47,512 nucleotides of DNA from Promethearchaeota archaeon (GTDB taxonomy: Archaea; Asgardarchaeota; Lokiarchaeia; Sigynarchaeales; SOKP01). Below, piece by piece: positions 18,352 to 27,252 of the stretch. The translations under genes were made by a program, and so were the position numbers. Every line of letters begins with the position of its first letter. Within the stretch, counting starts at the first letter, position 1. The notes beneath the pieces were generated by a model. It was not told where the DNA came from and did no database searches. It saw only the letters and a program-made list of their open reading frames with translations. The stretch lies in the NCBI GenBank assembly GCA_030605085.1, contig JAUWBH010000020.1, positions 1 to 47,512 of the forward strand, in the 5' to 3' direction.

Positions 18352-18390
18352 TTTATGTTATATATACATATTTTATGTTATATATGAATA
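18352..18390. promoter_or_regulatory. Two direct repeats 20 bp apart, candidate operator
   Basis: TTTATGTTATATATACATA (18352-18370) recurs with changes only near its right end at 18372-18390. The copies are offset by exactly 20 bp, about two helical turns. The first copy contains the inverted arms TATGT and ACATA around a 7-bp AT core. The pair sits between the HTH-CBS regulator and the DUF39 gene, closer to the regulator start, so autoregulation or shared control is likely. No protein binding can be shown from the sequence alone. Confidence 0.5.
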
Positions 18391-18506
18391 TTTCGTACAT
18401 TAAATATTTATAAATGAAATACAAATTAATGTATTAAAAAAAATAAAATAAAATAAAAATTAGTATAAATTTTAAAAATTAAAGAATTCGAATATAAGGT
18501 GATATA

Positions 18507-19979
18507 TTGACTAAAACATACGCAGAAATTAATGAGAAGATTAAGAATGGTGATGTAGTTGTAGTCACCGCAGAAGAAATGGTTAATATTGTTGCAGAAC
18601 AAGGAGTTAGTATTGCCGCTGAGGAAGTTGATGTTGTTACCACGGGAACTTTTGGTCCTATGTGTTCAAGTGGGGCATTTTTGAATTTTGGTCATGCCGA
18701 CCCTCCAATAAAGTTTGAGCATCTATGGTTGAATGATGTTCACGCTTACCATGGCAACGCCGCGGTAGATTGTTATATAGGCTGCACGAGAATGGCAGAT
18801 TTAAAGCCATTCGAATACGGAGGTGGTCATGTGATCGAAGATCTTGTTGCCGGTAAACCAATAAGATTAAGAGGAACTTCGTACACTACGGACTGTTATC
18901 CTTTAGCGGAAGTAGATACGGAATTTACTATTGATGAGATTAATCAAGCAATTTTGTGTAATCCTAGAAATGCCTATCAAAGGTATGTATGCGCAGTAAA
19001 TAGCTCGGACAAAACTCTTTATACATATATGGGAAAATTGTTACCTCACTATGGAAACGCTCATTTTGCGGGAGCTGGTGCATTAAGCCCTTTAAGTAAC
19101 GATCCTGACTATGAAACAATAGGCCTAGGGACTCGAATCTTTCTTGGAGGAGGGATGGGGTACATAATTGGAGAAGGAACTCAACATGATCCATCAAATA
19201 GATTTGGGACTTTATTCGTCAAAGGAGATTTAAAACAAATGACATCTGAATACCTGCGAGGAGTTACCTACGAAAATTATGGTACATCATTGTTTGTTGG
19301 AGTAGGAATTCCCATTCCTATATTAAATGAGGGTTTAGCTAAAAAAACAGCAATTAGCGACCAAGATATGTTAACTGATATAGTGGATTATGGTGTCCCT
19401 AGAAGAGGTAGACCAAAACCAAGACAAGTAAGCTATCAAGAATTAAAAAGTGGACATGTTGAGTTGAATGGAAAAAATATTAAATGTTCGTCGCTATCAT
19501 CGTTTTATCACGCTCGTAAAATAGCCGAAACTCTTAAAAAATGGATCCAAGACGGAAAGTTCTTTTTAAATCCACCGGCTGAAAGATTGCCCACAAATAC
19601 TATTTTTAAGACAATGAAGCAAACCTCAGTATTAAAATTTGTAAAAGATCTAAAAAAGAAAGCAGAAACTTGCTATGAAAATTGTGATATTAAAGTAGTT
19701 GCTGAAAAAATAATCAAGGGCAATGTAAATCACATTGTAATTATTGATAGAGAGAACAAATTGACAGGTATCGTTACAAGTTTTGATATTACTAAAGCTA
19801 TCGCTGAAAATAAACACGAATTAAAAGATATAACTACTAGAAGAGTGATAACTGTCTCAGATAACGATCCAATTGACATAGCTGCTAGAAAAATGAAAAC
19901 GAATAATATCTCTGCTTTGCCTGTAATTGATGATCATAAAAAAGTAGTTGGAATAATAACCTCGGAGGAGTTGATGTAA
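18507..19979 (+). CDS. Homocysteine-synthesis protein (DUF39/HcyBio) with CBS pair
   Basis: A 490-residue protein. Residues 1-370 match the DUF39/HcyBio family (the MA1821 type of Methanosarcina), recognisable from TTGTFGPMCSSGAFLNFGHA, DCYIGCTRM, GAGALSPLSNDPDYETIGLG and RIFLGGGMGYIIGEGTQHDP. With a ferredoxin partner this family makes homocysteine from aspartate semialdehyde and a sulfur donor. Residues 380-490 are two CBS domains (GNVNHIVIIDRENKLTGIVT; NNISALPVIDDHKKVVGII). The start is TTG 18507, preceded by AAGGTGAT. The NIL-ferredoxin gene begins 3 bp after its stop, so the two are translated together. Confidence 0.9.
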   Translation: MTKTYAEINEKIKNGDVVVVTAEEMVNIVAEQGVSIAAEEVDVVTTGTFGPMCSSGAFLNFGHADPPIKFEHLWLNDVHAYHGNAAVDCYIGCTRMADLKPFEYGGGHVIEDLVAGKPIRLRGTSYTTDCYPLAEVDTEFTIDEINQAILCNPRNAYQRYVCAVNSSDKTLYTYMGKLLPHYGNAHFAGAGALSPLSNDPDYETIGLGTRIFLGGGMGYIIGEGTQHDPSNRFGTLFVKGDLKQMTSEYLRGVTYENYGTSLFVGVGIPIPILNEGLAKKTAISDQDMLTDIVDYGVPRRGRPKPRQVSYQELKSGHVELNGKNIKCSSLSSFYHARKIAETLKKWIQDGKFFLNPPAERLPTNTIFKTMKQTSVLKFVKDLKKKAETCYENCDIKVVAEKIIKGNVNHIVIIDRENKLTGIVTSFDITKAIAENKHELKDITTRRVITVSDNDPIDIAARKMKTNNISALPVIDDHKKVVGIITSEELM

Positions 19980-19982
19980 AAA

Positions 19983-20378
19983 ATGACGGTTATTAATGTG
20001 ACCTTGCCATATGGGTTAATAAAAGAAATTAATGATTATTATAAGATCATTAACGATATCTTAAAACATGATATAAGCTTTAATATACTAAAATTCTCTT
20101 TGATATCTAGCGGTGTAACCCTGTTATTAGATGTTCCGGATGATAAAATAGAAACTATAACGGAGTCTCTTAAAGAAAATAATGTAATCATAAACAAAAA
20201 AGGAAGAATTAAAGTTGATTTTGATAAGTGTATAGATTGTGGCGCGTGTGTTTCCTTGTGTTCAACAGATGCTTTATACATGAATGGCGAAGATAGGTTA
20301 GAATATTCCGAAGAGAAATGTATTAGCTGTTTATTGTGTTTAGATTCATGCCCCCGATATGCAATTGAAGAAGATTAA
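19983..20378 (+). CDS. NIL-domain 2[4Fe-4S] ferredoxin, partner of the DUF39 protein
   Basis: A 131-residue protein of the MA1822 type. Residues 1-75 are a NIL domain (FNILKFSLISSGVTLLLDVP; DKIETITESLKENNVII). Residues 78-131 hold two 4Fe-4S motifs: CIDCGACVSLCSTDAL and CISCLLCLDSCPRYAI. In methanogens this protein works with the DUF39 enzyme in homocysteine formation, supplying electrons or handling sulfur. It overlaps nothing and follows 18507-19979 by 3 bp, so the two form one operon. Confidence 0.9.
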   Translation: MTVINVTLPYGLIKEINDYYKIINDILKHDISFNILKFSLISSGVTLLLDVPDDKIETITESLKENNVIINKKGRIKVDFDKCIDCGACVSLCSTDALYMNGEDRLEYSEEKCISCLLCLDSCPRYAIEED

Positions 20379-20526
20379 TAGTTATTTTTTTTATAATCTT
20401 TCCAATTTTTTTCTCATTTTATTGTAATAATTTTACAGCTTGGATTTTAGAAATTGAACTATTTTTTCCGATACAATTGCGACACTTTAACAGAACATGT
20501 TTTAATTTTTATTAAAAATTTTTTTT

Positions 20527-20705
20527 CTAATTATTGTCCTGAGTAATTGTCTTATAGATTAAATCAAAACGAGGTGATTTTCTTCTTAGCGTTATACATC
20601 GCTCCTCTTCACAACCCCTTAAAATCGCAATCAATTCATTTAAATGTATCGTCGCAATTTCTAAATTATCGCCGAACATTTTATGCATGTTAATAAAGAC
20701 CGTTT
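20527..20705 (-). pseudogene. 3' remnant of a second hdrB-like gene
   Basis: The minus-strand frame here ends with IATIHLNELIAILRGCEEER and CITLRRKSPRFDLIYK, clearly matching the C-terminus of the intact HdrB at 23699 (ISTIHINELIAILRGCEEER). Only about 60 residues remain. Upstream, where the cysteine motifs should be, the sequence switches to the oppositely oriented gene 20687-23566. The two copies have diverged at the DNA level, so this was probably a separate paralogue rather than a fresh duplicate. The breakpoint is near 20695-20710. Confidence 0.75.
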
Positions 20706-23566
20706 TTAGGATAGTCTCAGGTAAATACAAAATCTCAAGACTTAGCGGGATTAACCAAACAATTACTAATTACTTATTAAAGAACGAAGCTCGTATCGAA
20801 GACAACGAATTTACTCGTATGGTAATGCTCTTTCTTAGTAGATACATTTACTGTTTTATTATACATCCTACATTCAAATTAGATTTCAAAAGAAAACTAC
20901 TAAACCCAACAACTCCTCAGCTAAATAGAATTGCGAAATGGTTAAGACGGAAGTTAATTAGACAACCTTTCCCTTACGAATGGTTAAAAAAGCTAGACGA
21001 AATTCGCGAAGAATTCGAAGAAAATTACCAGAAATTGCGTACTCGATTAAGGTTAGATCAAATATTCAGTTGCGAATATTTAACAAATTTGCGTAATTTG
21101 GCGCAATTTGTGTTTAATTTAGTCGTTGGCAAATTCAAATTTTCAGAACTTGAAGGATTCTATCGCGAAGTCGCGAACTACTTGGGAGGTCTTAAGACTT
21201 TTTTGTACGACGAAGAACTCTCGTATAATTTTAAATGGAGCTTTATAATCGTTATTTGTAGAATCGTGTACGATACAATAGTAAATCAAGGCTATTTCAA
21301 AAAACCTAAAGCGGAACGGGAGAAGATTAGAGTTGATTTGACAGAGAACGATTCTATTGGGATTAAGTTAAATGTATCTGAAAGCGAAATAAAATACAAG
21401 TATTTTGAAGAGGTTAATTTGGTTAGCAGGAAAGAATTTGCCGAGTATTACAAGAAATTACAATTTAGATTGAACTTAGATCAAATATACGGGTTAGCCT
21501 TTATAGCCGAAATAAAACACCTTACAACGATAGTATTCGATTTAATTGAAGGTAAATGCGGAAAGATCCCCTCTACTAACTACATACACTTTATAGGAGA
21601 AGATTTACTAAGAAATTGGGACGCGAATTTAAACCATAAGTGGATACCTAAAGCAACTTTATCGCGCGAACCCATCAGCCAATTAATGTTAAACGAAAAA
21701 ATCGAGGAGTATAATAAAGACCTTATGAAAAAAGATATGATGACAAATAATAAAAACGACGATTTTAATGAAAAGAAAGAATCAATTACGAATTCAGGGA
21801 AAGACAATGAATTTACAGAAGACAATTTAAGTTCTTTTAATGAATCAAGAGAGATTTGCGATAATTACTCTTTTCCAATTCAATCAGAATCGCATTCTCC
21901 AAAAATTAAATTTACTAATAACTTTAATGAAGTATTTGATTTTTATAAACGCTCGCAAGAATCCATTTTAAAACTAAAAAAATACGCAAAAATAAATGAA
22001 TGGGATTGTAAAAAATCTAAGAATAGTAAAATTATAAGGCATCTTTATGAGATAAGAGATTATAGGACATTAGGATGTACCCATAAAGATTGCAACAAAG
22101 TGTTACAATTAACTGATAAAGAACTAGAAAATAGCATTCATACAAAAACTCAAGAAGAAATGAGGGAGGTAGATCAAAACAGTAAACATTATGATATTTC
22201 AATTTATAGAATAAAATTAAAGGAAAAATATCTTAAAGAACTTGAAAAAATAATATCAAAGAAACTTGTTCTTGAAAAAGGGTATGTGGGACAGTCAAAA
22301 AGTGTGATCAAAATTAATAAGGAAGGAGGAAAACCTATGAGCAGTAGTAGGTGGTATGGTCATTTATTTGAGGCTTTTAATTTTGAAGAGTATTCTATAA
22401 TACTTGATTCGGTAATTAGAAAATATAGCATAGCATATGCTGAATATATATATGGAATTAGGGTTGAGATAGAAAAAGATGCGGAAGGCAAGAAGTTTTT
22501 CAAAGATCCAAAGCATTATGAATTATGTAGAAAGGTAGCTGATCAGATTTTTGAAATTGATATACTTCAAGTCATTAAAGAAGAAGATTTCGAAGTAAAA
22601 ACCCATGATATAGCAGATAATGCAGAAATGTTTTGGATTGGGTTTTTTCACTCACAATTTGAAGAGTATGGATGGAATATAACTGAAGGTGGATATTCCG
22701 CTGGTGTTACTAGTTGGTTAAATAAGGATGATGTCTTAAAAATAATGAAGAAAGCTTGGCCTTTTGAACACGCAGCACCTATTTTGGGTATAGGGAAGAT
22801 TGGTTTATATGATTTTGTTCAGAAGAAATGGGAGATGACATATACCGAAAAAATGATTTTAATCGTTAAGTTATTCTATACAGAACTCCAAACTCAAGGA
22901 TTATCCAAAAGTGAAATTATTCAACATTTTTTTAAATTTAAATCATCAACTAGCCAACTTTATGAATTCGTAAATAGTAGGTTCAAAATACAACAGAAAG
23001 CGTTAAAAGAATTGGATGAAGGGAAGAGTCCATTTGGATTATATATTGTAAATTACGATCCTCTCTATCTTTGGGGGGATTATTATGATGATCCCTTGCT
23101 TGAGAAAGCACTTTTAGATATTGTTAAAGATAAGGAGAAATATAATTATAAACAAATCACACAAAAATTGTCAATGTTAGGGTTCGTATCCAAAAGTGGA
23201 CAATCTTTAGATGATATGTATAATGGAGTTAGAATAATAAAAGATATGTTTAGTTCAATATTTGGAAAATCTTATCTGGAAATGAGATATTTAAAATATG
23301 AACCTCTTATGAGGGAATTACTTAAAGATTCAGTACATTCAGCAAGTTATTCAAAATTAAGTGCTGAACTTGAAGTTAGAACTGGTGAACAATGGAGTAT
23401 AAAAAGGGTGAGGGTTTATTTTGAGAATAGATGGAAGGTGCAAGGTATTGATGCAGCAAGAGCTTTAATTAGATATAATAAAGATGTAAATGTTAACGGA
23501 CAAGCAGAATATGATCGATATTTTAAGGATTTTAAATTTCCAGTATCTTTGCATCTAAATTTTTAG
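20687..23566 (+). CDS. Large protein with repeats and a GIY-YIG nuclease domain
   Basis: A 959-residue protein. The N-terminal third contains about three degenerate repeats; compare KTVFRIVSGKYKISRLSG (residue 4), AQFVFNLVVGKFKFSELEG (about 139) and TTIVFDLIEGKCGKIPS (about 282). A polar linker follows at 345-420. Residues 500-680 look like a GIY-YIG nuclease: SIYRIKLKEK, GYVGQSKS, RWYGHLFEAFN, SVIRKYSIAYAEYI, AEMFWIGFFHSQF and WNITEGGYSAG. The C-terminal 280 residues are helical with wHTH-like parts and unassigned. The N-terminus overlaps the hdrB remnant and starts inside a repeat, so its true 5' end was probably lost on insertion. The first third uses more CG-containing codons than the rest, which hints at fusion. 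Homing or mobile nuclease inferred. Confidence 0.6.
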   Translation: MLIKTVFRIVSGKYKISRLSGINQTITNYLLKNEARIEDNEFTRMVMLFLSRYIYCFIIHPTFKLDFKRKLLNPTTPQLNRIAKWLRRKLIRQPFPYEWLKKLDEIREEFEENYQKLRTRLRLDQIFSCEYLTNLRNLAQFVFNLVVGKFKFSELEGFYREVANYLGGLKTFLYDEELSYNFKWSFIIVICRIVYDTIVNQGYFKKPKAEREKIRVDLTENDSIGIKLNVSESEIKYKYFEEVNLVSRKEFAEYYKKLQFRLNLDQIYGLAFIAEIKHLTTIVFDLIEGKCGKIPSTNYIHFIGEDLLRNWDANLNHKWIPKATLSREPISQLMLNEKIEEYNKDLMKKDMMTNNKNDDFNEKKESITNSGKDNEFTEDNLSSFNESREICDNYSFPIQSESHSPKIKFTNNFNEVFDFYKRSQESILKLKKYAKINEWDCKKSKNSKIIRHLYEIRDYRTLGCTHKDCNKVLQLTDKELENSIHTKTQEEMREVDQNSKHYDISIYRIKLKEKYLKELEKIISKKLVLEKGYVGQSKSVIKINKEGGKPMSSSRWYGHLFEAFNFEEYSIILDSVIRKYSIAYAEYIYGIRVEIEKDAEGKKFFKDPKHYELCRKVADQIFEIDILQVIKEEDFEVKTHDIADNAEMFWIGFFHSQFEEYGWNITEGGYSAGVTSWLNKDDVLKIMKKAWPFEHAAPILGIGKIGLYDFVQKKWEMTYTEKMILIVKLFYTELQTQGLSKSEIIQHFFKFKSSTSQLYEFVNSRFKIQQKALKELDEGKSPFGLYIVNYDPLYLWGDYYDDPLLEKALLDIVKDKEKYNYKQITQKLSMLGFVSKSGQSLDDMYNGVRIIKDMFSSIFGKSYLEMRYLKYEPLMRELLKDSVHSASYSKLSAELEVRTGEQWSIKRVRVYFENRWKVQGIDAARALIRYNKDVNVNGQAEYDRYFKDFKFPVSLHLNF

Positions 23567-23698
23567 AGTGAAATAATTATTACAAGAAATTCTTAGAGCC
23601 CACTAAAAATTTATCTATAGAAAAAATTTTTAAATTTTCTTCTAACTTAGCTTTGAAAGTTGATAAAGTATAATCCATTCATTTTAAATTTTTATTCA

Positions 23699-24718
23699 TT
23701 ATTGAGTTAGAATCTCATAAATTTTAAGAAAGCGGGGATCTTTTTTTCGCATTTTAATGCATCTTTCTTCTTCACATCCTCGCAAAATGGCGATTAATTC
23801 ATTTATGTGTATGGTTGAGATGTCAATTTTCTCTCCATACAATTTTTGAATGATCTCTTTAAATTTGTGACTTAAAGTATACAAACATGTCGGACAGGGC
23901 GTTAAAAGAAAGCATGCGTTAACATTTTCAGCGCTTTTTAATTTATTATACGTTATCTTTAAAGCGTCATCAGGATGTAGCACAATTTGACTGGCTCCCC
24001 AACCGCAACACGATTCTCTTTCTTGATAATCGACAGGAGTTCCACCAAAAAGTTCTACAAGCTCCTCTAATTTAGTTTTATCCATAAAATAACTGTGCTT
24101 CAAACCATTTTCGATTCTTTTGTCTCTTTCAAAATTTAGGTAATGGCATCCATAGTGAATCGCTATTCTTAATCCTTTTAAATCAAATTTTAAGGAATTG
24201 ACAACTTCGTTTCTAATCAAATAAAGAAAATCCAAATCGTGAACAATCCTTAAATTAGGATTTTCTAAAATTTTAAATTGTCCTGAGTATTTTTCGCCGC
24301 CCATTTTATCTTTTACTCTATCTAAAATATCTTGCGTTTTTTTTCTTACATCTAAGACATTTAAAAAATCCCGTCCCCTCAATAGGGAATTATAACAACC
24401 ATTACAAGAAACTAAAAGAATATCCGCTTGTTGATTGATCTCGTTAAGGTTTCTTTCGTTAATGGCTGCAAACTGTGCTCTTGTAATTAAATTTCTTTGA
24501 AAGAAAGTTCCAGAGCAACACGATTGGTTAACGCAAGTTGTTACCTCCAAACCAAGTTCTTCTAGTAAATCCTGAATCCCAAACCTTACTCCCGAAAAGT
24601 ATTTCTCCAAGCAAGCCTTAAATAAGCATAATTTTTTACCTCTAAAAAATTCTAAGGGATTGTCAGGAAATCCCTTTTCAATTTCTTCTAAAGCTAAAGC
24701 TAAATTGTTAATTTTCAT
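23699..24718 (-). CDS. hdrB: Heterodisulfide reductase subunit B-like protein
   Basis: A 339-residue protein with the two cysteine-rich CCG domains of HdrB. The first has LCLFKACLEKYFSGV, then TTCVNQSCCSG and LLVSCNGCYNSL. The second has AIHYGCHYLNFERD, then QERESCCGWGASQIV and LLTPCPTCLYTL. These cysteines bind the non-cubane iron-sulfur clusters that cleave disulfides such as CoM-S-S-CoB; in a non-methanogen the substrate may differ. The C-terminal tail (INELIAILRGCEEERCIKM) is an extra helical segment shared with the remnant at 20527. It lies 35 bp downstream of the HdrC-like gene on the same strand, so they are probably one operon. Confidence 0.88.
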   Translation of the reverse strand: MKINNLALALEEIEKGFPDNPLEFFRGKKLCLFKACLEKYFSGVRFGIQDLLEELGLEVTTCVNQSCCSGTFFQRNLITRAQFAAINERNLNEINQQADILLVSCNGCYNSLLRGRDFLNVLDVRKKTQDILDRVKDKMGGEKYSGQFKILENPNLRIVHDLDFLYLIRNEVVNSLKFDLKGLRIAIHYGCHYLNFERDKRIENGLKHSYFMDKTKLEELVELFGGTPVDYQERESCCGWGASQIVLHPDDALKITYNKLKSAENVNACFLLTPCPTCLYTLSHKFKEIIQKLYGEKIDISTIHINELIAILRGCEEERCIKMRKKDPRFLKIYEILTQ

Positions 24719-24753
24719 GTTTTTAATTCTTAATCTAACTTCAATTTATTTTA

Positions 24754-25299
24754 TTAGACTTTTTGTTTAGTTTTCTTTTTGTTTGCTTTATTTGCCTTAC
24801 TCGTATCGCTTGCTTTAAAAACATATTTTATCCTAGCAAAATTACATATTTCGTTTAATTCGTCTATCCTTTTTTGAGGCAATGGACTATCTATTGGATC
24901 TTCTAGTACTGTTCCATTGGTAAGAAACTTCTCAGCCATTTCAACATACTTTCTAAGATCGTTATATCGAGGACCATATCCTTTTTTAAAGCTCTCATTT
25001 CGGAGATTTATTATGAGCAATGGAATATTAATTCCATCTTTTGGACAAACTCTTTTACATTTTTCACAAAGAAAGCAATACCAAATATCTGAGTCTTTTA
25101 AAACGCTTTTATCTCCTCGAAGTACTTTTTGGATGATTTTTCTGATGTTAAAATTGGAAATTTTAGAAGCAGGGCAGTCCCCAACACACTTTCCACAGGA
25201 TATACATTGAAGTATATTTCTATTTTCTTCTACATCATCTATTAATTCTTCTAAAAAATCGTAATTCCAATTCTCATCAGATTCGGCGTTATCTTCCAT
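24754..25299 (-). CDS. hdrC: Heterodisulfide reductase subunit C-like ferredoxin
   Basis: A 181-residue iron-sulfur protein with two 4Fe-4S motifs, CISCGKCVGDCPASKI (about residue 33) and CFLCEKCKRVCPKDGI (about 75), in the spacing typical of HdrC. It passes electrons to HdrB, encoded just downstream. The N-terminal 30 residues are acidic and the last 15 are very basic (KANKANKKKTKQK). No HdrA gene is in the window, so the flavin subunit must be elsewhere or another partner is used. A membrane-anchoring segment is absent, so the complex is probably cytoplasmic. Confidence 0.88.
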   Translation of the reverse strand: MEDNAESDENWNYDFLEELIDDVEENRNILQCISCGKCVGDCPASKISNFNIRKIIQKVLRGDKSVLKDSDIWYCFLCEKCKRVCPKDGINIPLLIINLRNESFKKGYGPRYNDLRKYVEMAEKFLTNGTVLEDPIDSPLPQKRIDELNEICNFARIKYVFKASDTSKANKANKKKTKQKV

Positions 25300-25458
25300 T
25301 TTTTAACAATCAACAAATTTAAACTTGTTTTTCTTTTCCTATGGGAAAAACATAATTCATTGTAAAAAAATTATTAGTTTTTAAATATAAAATAAGAATG
25401 TTAATTTGTTAAAAAAAATAATTTTAACAAACTTACTAAATAGAAGAAAAATCTGTAT

Positions 25459-26559
25459 TCATGTTATTTCATAATCTATTAACGTTGAACGATTATTAAT
25501 TTGTTGTGTTTGTGTTAAAGTTAATAACTTTAAATGAATCAAATATTCGTCGAAAGTTATTTCTTGTTCTCGATATCGATTTAAAAGGGTCTCAATTATG
25601 TAAAACGGAGTGAATTTAATAAATCTAATATCTGAAAAAAGTAAGACTTTACCTTTGACATCGTAAATATATTTATTCTCAAGCAATTCCTTAAAAAGGT
25701 CTTCTCTATTGTTTAAAATGTTCAAACATTCATTCAAGGATAAGCTTTTTTCTCTCAATTGTATTAGTAAGGAATAGACCTCCTTATTCGTCAAAAAGTT
25801 AATAATTGTTTCATTCTCAATTTCAGAAGCGCAATCGTAATCCGCAAAAAAATTCATTAAATCTTTTTTATATTTATTAATAATATCTGGCTCAATGTGC
25901 GCTTCATCAGGTAAACTTTTTGGAGGGACTCTAGTACAAGAGATATCTTTTACTAAGATATAGCATTCGTTTTTCCCCGGTACGATCTTCTTGACAACTA
26001 AATTTTCACGAATAAGAGATAATAATAAGAAGTCGATGTTTATTGTAGAAAAACCATATTCTTGCTTTAAAATTTCCTTTAATCTCGTTTTAGATATTAT
26101 TCCATTTCTTAAAATTTGCAAAATAGTGTATTTTATTTTATCTTTAAAAATATTCAATAAGTTTTCGTCTTTCTCGAGCTTTGAGTAATTTTTAATCGTA
26201 TTAAACGCTTCAGATATCGCTCTTGTAATTTTATTTGTGTTAATTAACTCAATTAAATTTTTACTAACGATTGCTAATAGATCTGGGTATTCGTTAATTA
26301 TTTCCTCAAATTTGGTGTTTTTATTATATATTATCACTAGAAAATATATTTCCTTCTCAAATTCTTGGATTATGGAAATATAATGCTCATTATTCACCTC
26401 TTGTTTAAATTTTATAATTGAATTTTCTTTATCTAATTCGTGCATGGCCCATAATTTTAAAAATAATTCTTTTGAAGGAAATTTTTTCTCGGGAGGATAC
26501 TGAATTATTGGCTCTGGTCCAGTACTTTTACTCCAATGAACAATAATTAACCTTTCCAG
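25459..26559 (-). CDS. Longin-like N-domain plus winged-helix protein, probable CTG start
   Basis: The first ATG is at 26445, but the frame upstream reads as conserved protein: VHWSKSTGPEPIIQYPPEKK and FPSKELFLKLWA run straight into MHELDKENSIIKF. The in-frame stop is at 26566-26568 and only CTG (26557-26559) offers a plausible start, giving 366 residues. The N-terminal 130 residues have a strand-helix-hairpin-helix order (YISIIQEFEKEIYFLVIIY) like Asgard longin-type domains. Residues about 135-195 (KYTILQILRNGIISKTRLKE) look like a winged helix, and the rest is helical. It may link GTPase signalling to transcription, but this is inference. The exact start is unproven. Confidence 0.55.
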   Translation of the reverse strand: MERLIIVHWSKSTGPEPIIQYPPEKKFPSKELFLKLWAMHELDKENSIIKFKQEVNNEHYISIIQEFEKEIYFLVIIYNKNTKFEEIINEYPDLLAIVSKNLIELINTNKITRAISEAFNTIKNYSKLEKDENLLNIFKDKIKYTILQILRNGIISKTRLKEILKQEYGFSTINIDFLLLSLIRENLVVKKIVPGKNECYILVKDISCTRVPPKSLPDEAHIEPDIINKYKKDLMNFFADYDCASEIENETIINFLTNKEVYSLLIQLREKSLSLNECLNILNNREDLFKELLENKYIYDVKGKVLLFSDIRFIKFTPFYIIETLLNRYREQEITFDEYLIHLKLLTLTQTQQINNRSTLIDYEIT

Positions 26560-26713
26560 TTTAGCTCACGATAAATTTGTTTATACTTGTAAATTGTTTT
26601 TTAATATGAAAATATCTCAATTTTATAATATAAAGAAAGTAAAATAAATAAATATATTTCATATAATAGTTTCTTTACCATTTTTTAAAAATTAATTCTG
26701 ATAATAAGAAGAA

Positions 26714-26962
26714 TTAAAAAAATGCCGGATATTTTTTCTCTAGTGAGTTAAGAATTCGAGCTAAAGGATATAGCAATTGCTCGTTATTATATATATTTGT
26801 AATTTTAGTGAGCATTTCTAAAATTTGGTTTGCCATATTTATTTCTTGTTTTGTAAATTTAATTTTACTTTTAAATATTTGGTCGAACTCCTCTTCGAAC
26901 CATAGCAAATCGGCATCTAAGCTCTTTTTCAATATTTGATCGTAATCGTAACTTTGATTCAT
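26714..26962 (-). CDS. Small helical unknown protein
   Basis: An 82-residue acidic protein that appears all-helical (YDQILKKSLDADLLWFEEEF; KQEINMANQILEMLTKI; LLYPLARILNSLEKKYP). No motif is recognised. The 290 bp beyond its start, up to the GTPase at 27253, contain no gene that I can see. It could be an adaptor for its neighbours, but nothing in the sequence shows this. Confidence 0.5.
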   Translation of the reverse strand: MNQSYDYDQILKKSLDADLLWFEEEFDQIFKSKIKFTKQEINMANQILEMLTKITNIYNNEQLLYPLARILNSLEKKYPAFF

Positions 26963-27252
26963 AAGAAAAAAACAATATTTTTATACCTGTTACCATTATA
27001 GTGAGAATTTTTATTTAAAAAATTATTGAAAACGAAAATTTTTCTTTACCGTAATACGAAAAAACATTTTCTAAAAAATATTAATAAAAAAATTTTAAAA
27101 AAGAAAAAAACGCATTTAAAAACACAGGAGCGTTATTTGTAGAATTTATTTGCGAATTGCCAATAATGATCAAGGAGATACTCTAAAATGATTTAATTTA
27201 CTGTAAACTTTTTTGTAATATTATTGAACTTAAATAAGTCTAGGATTTTAAA

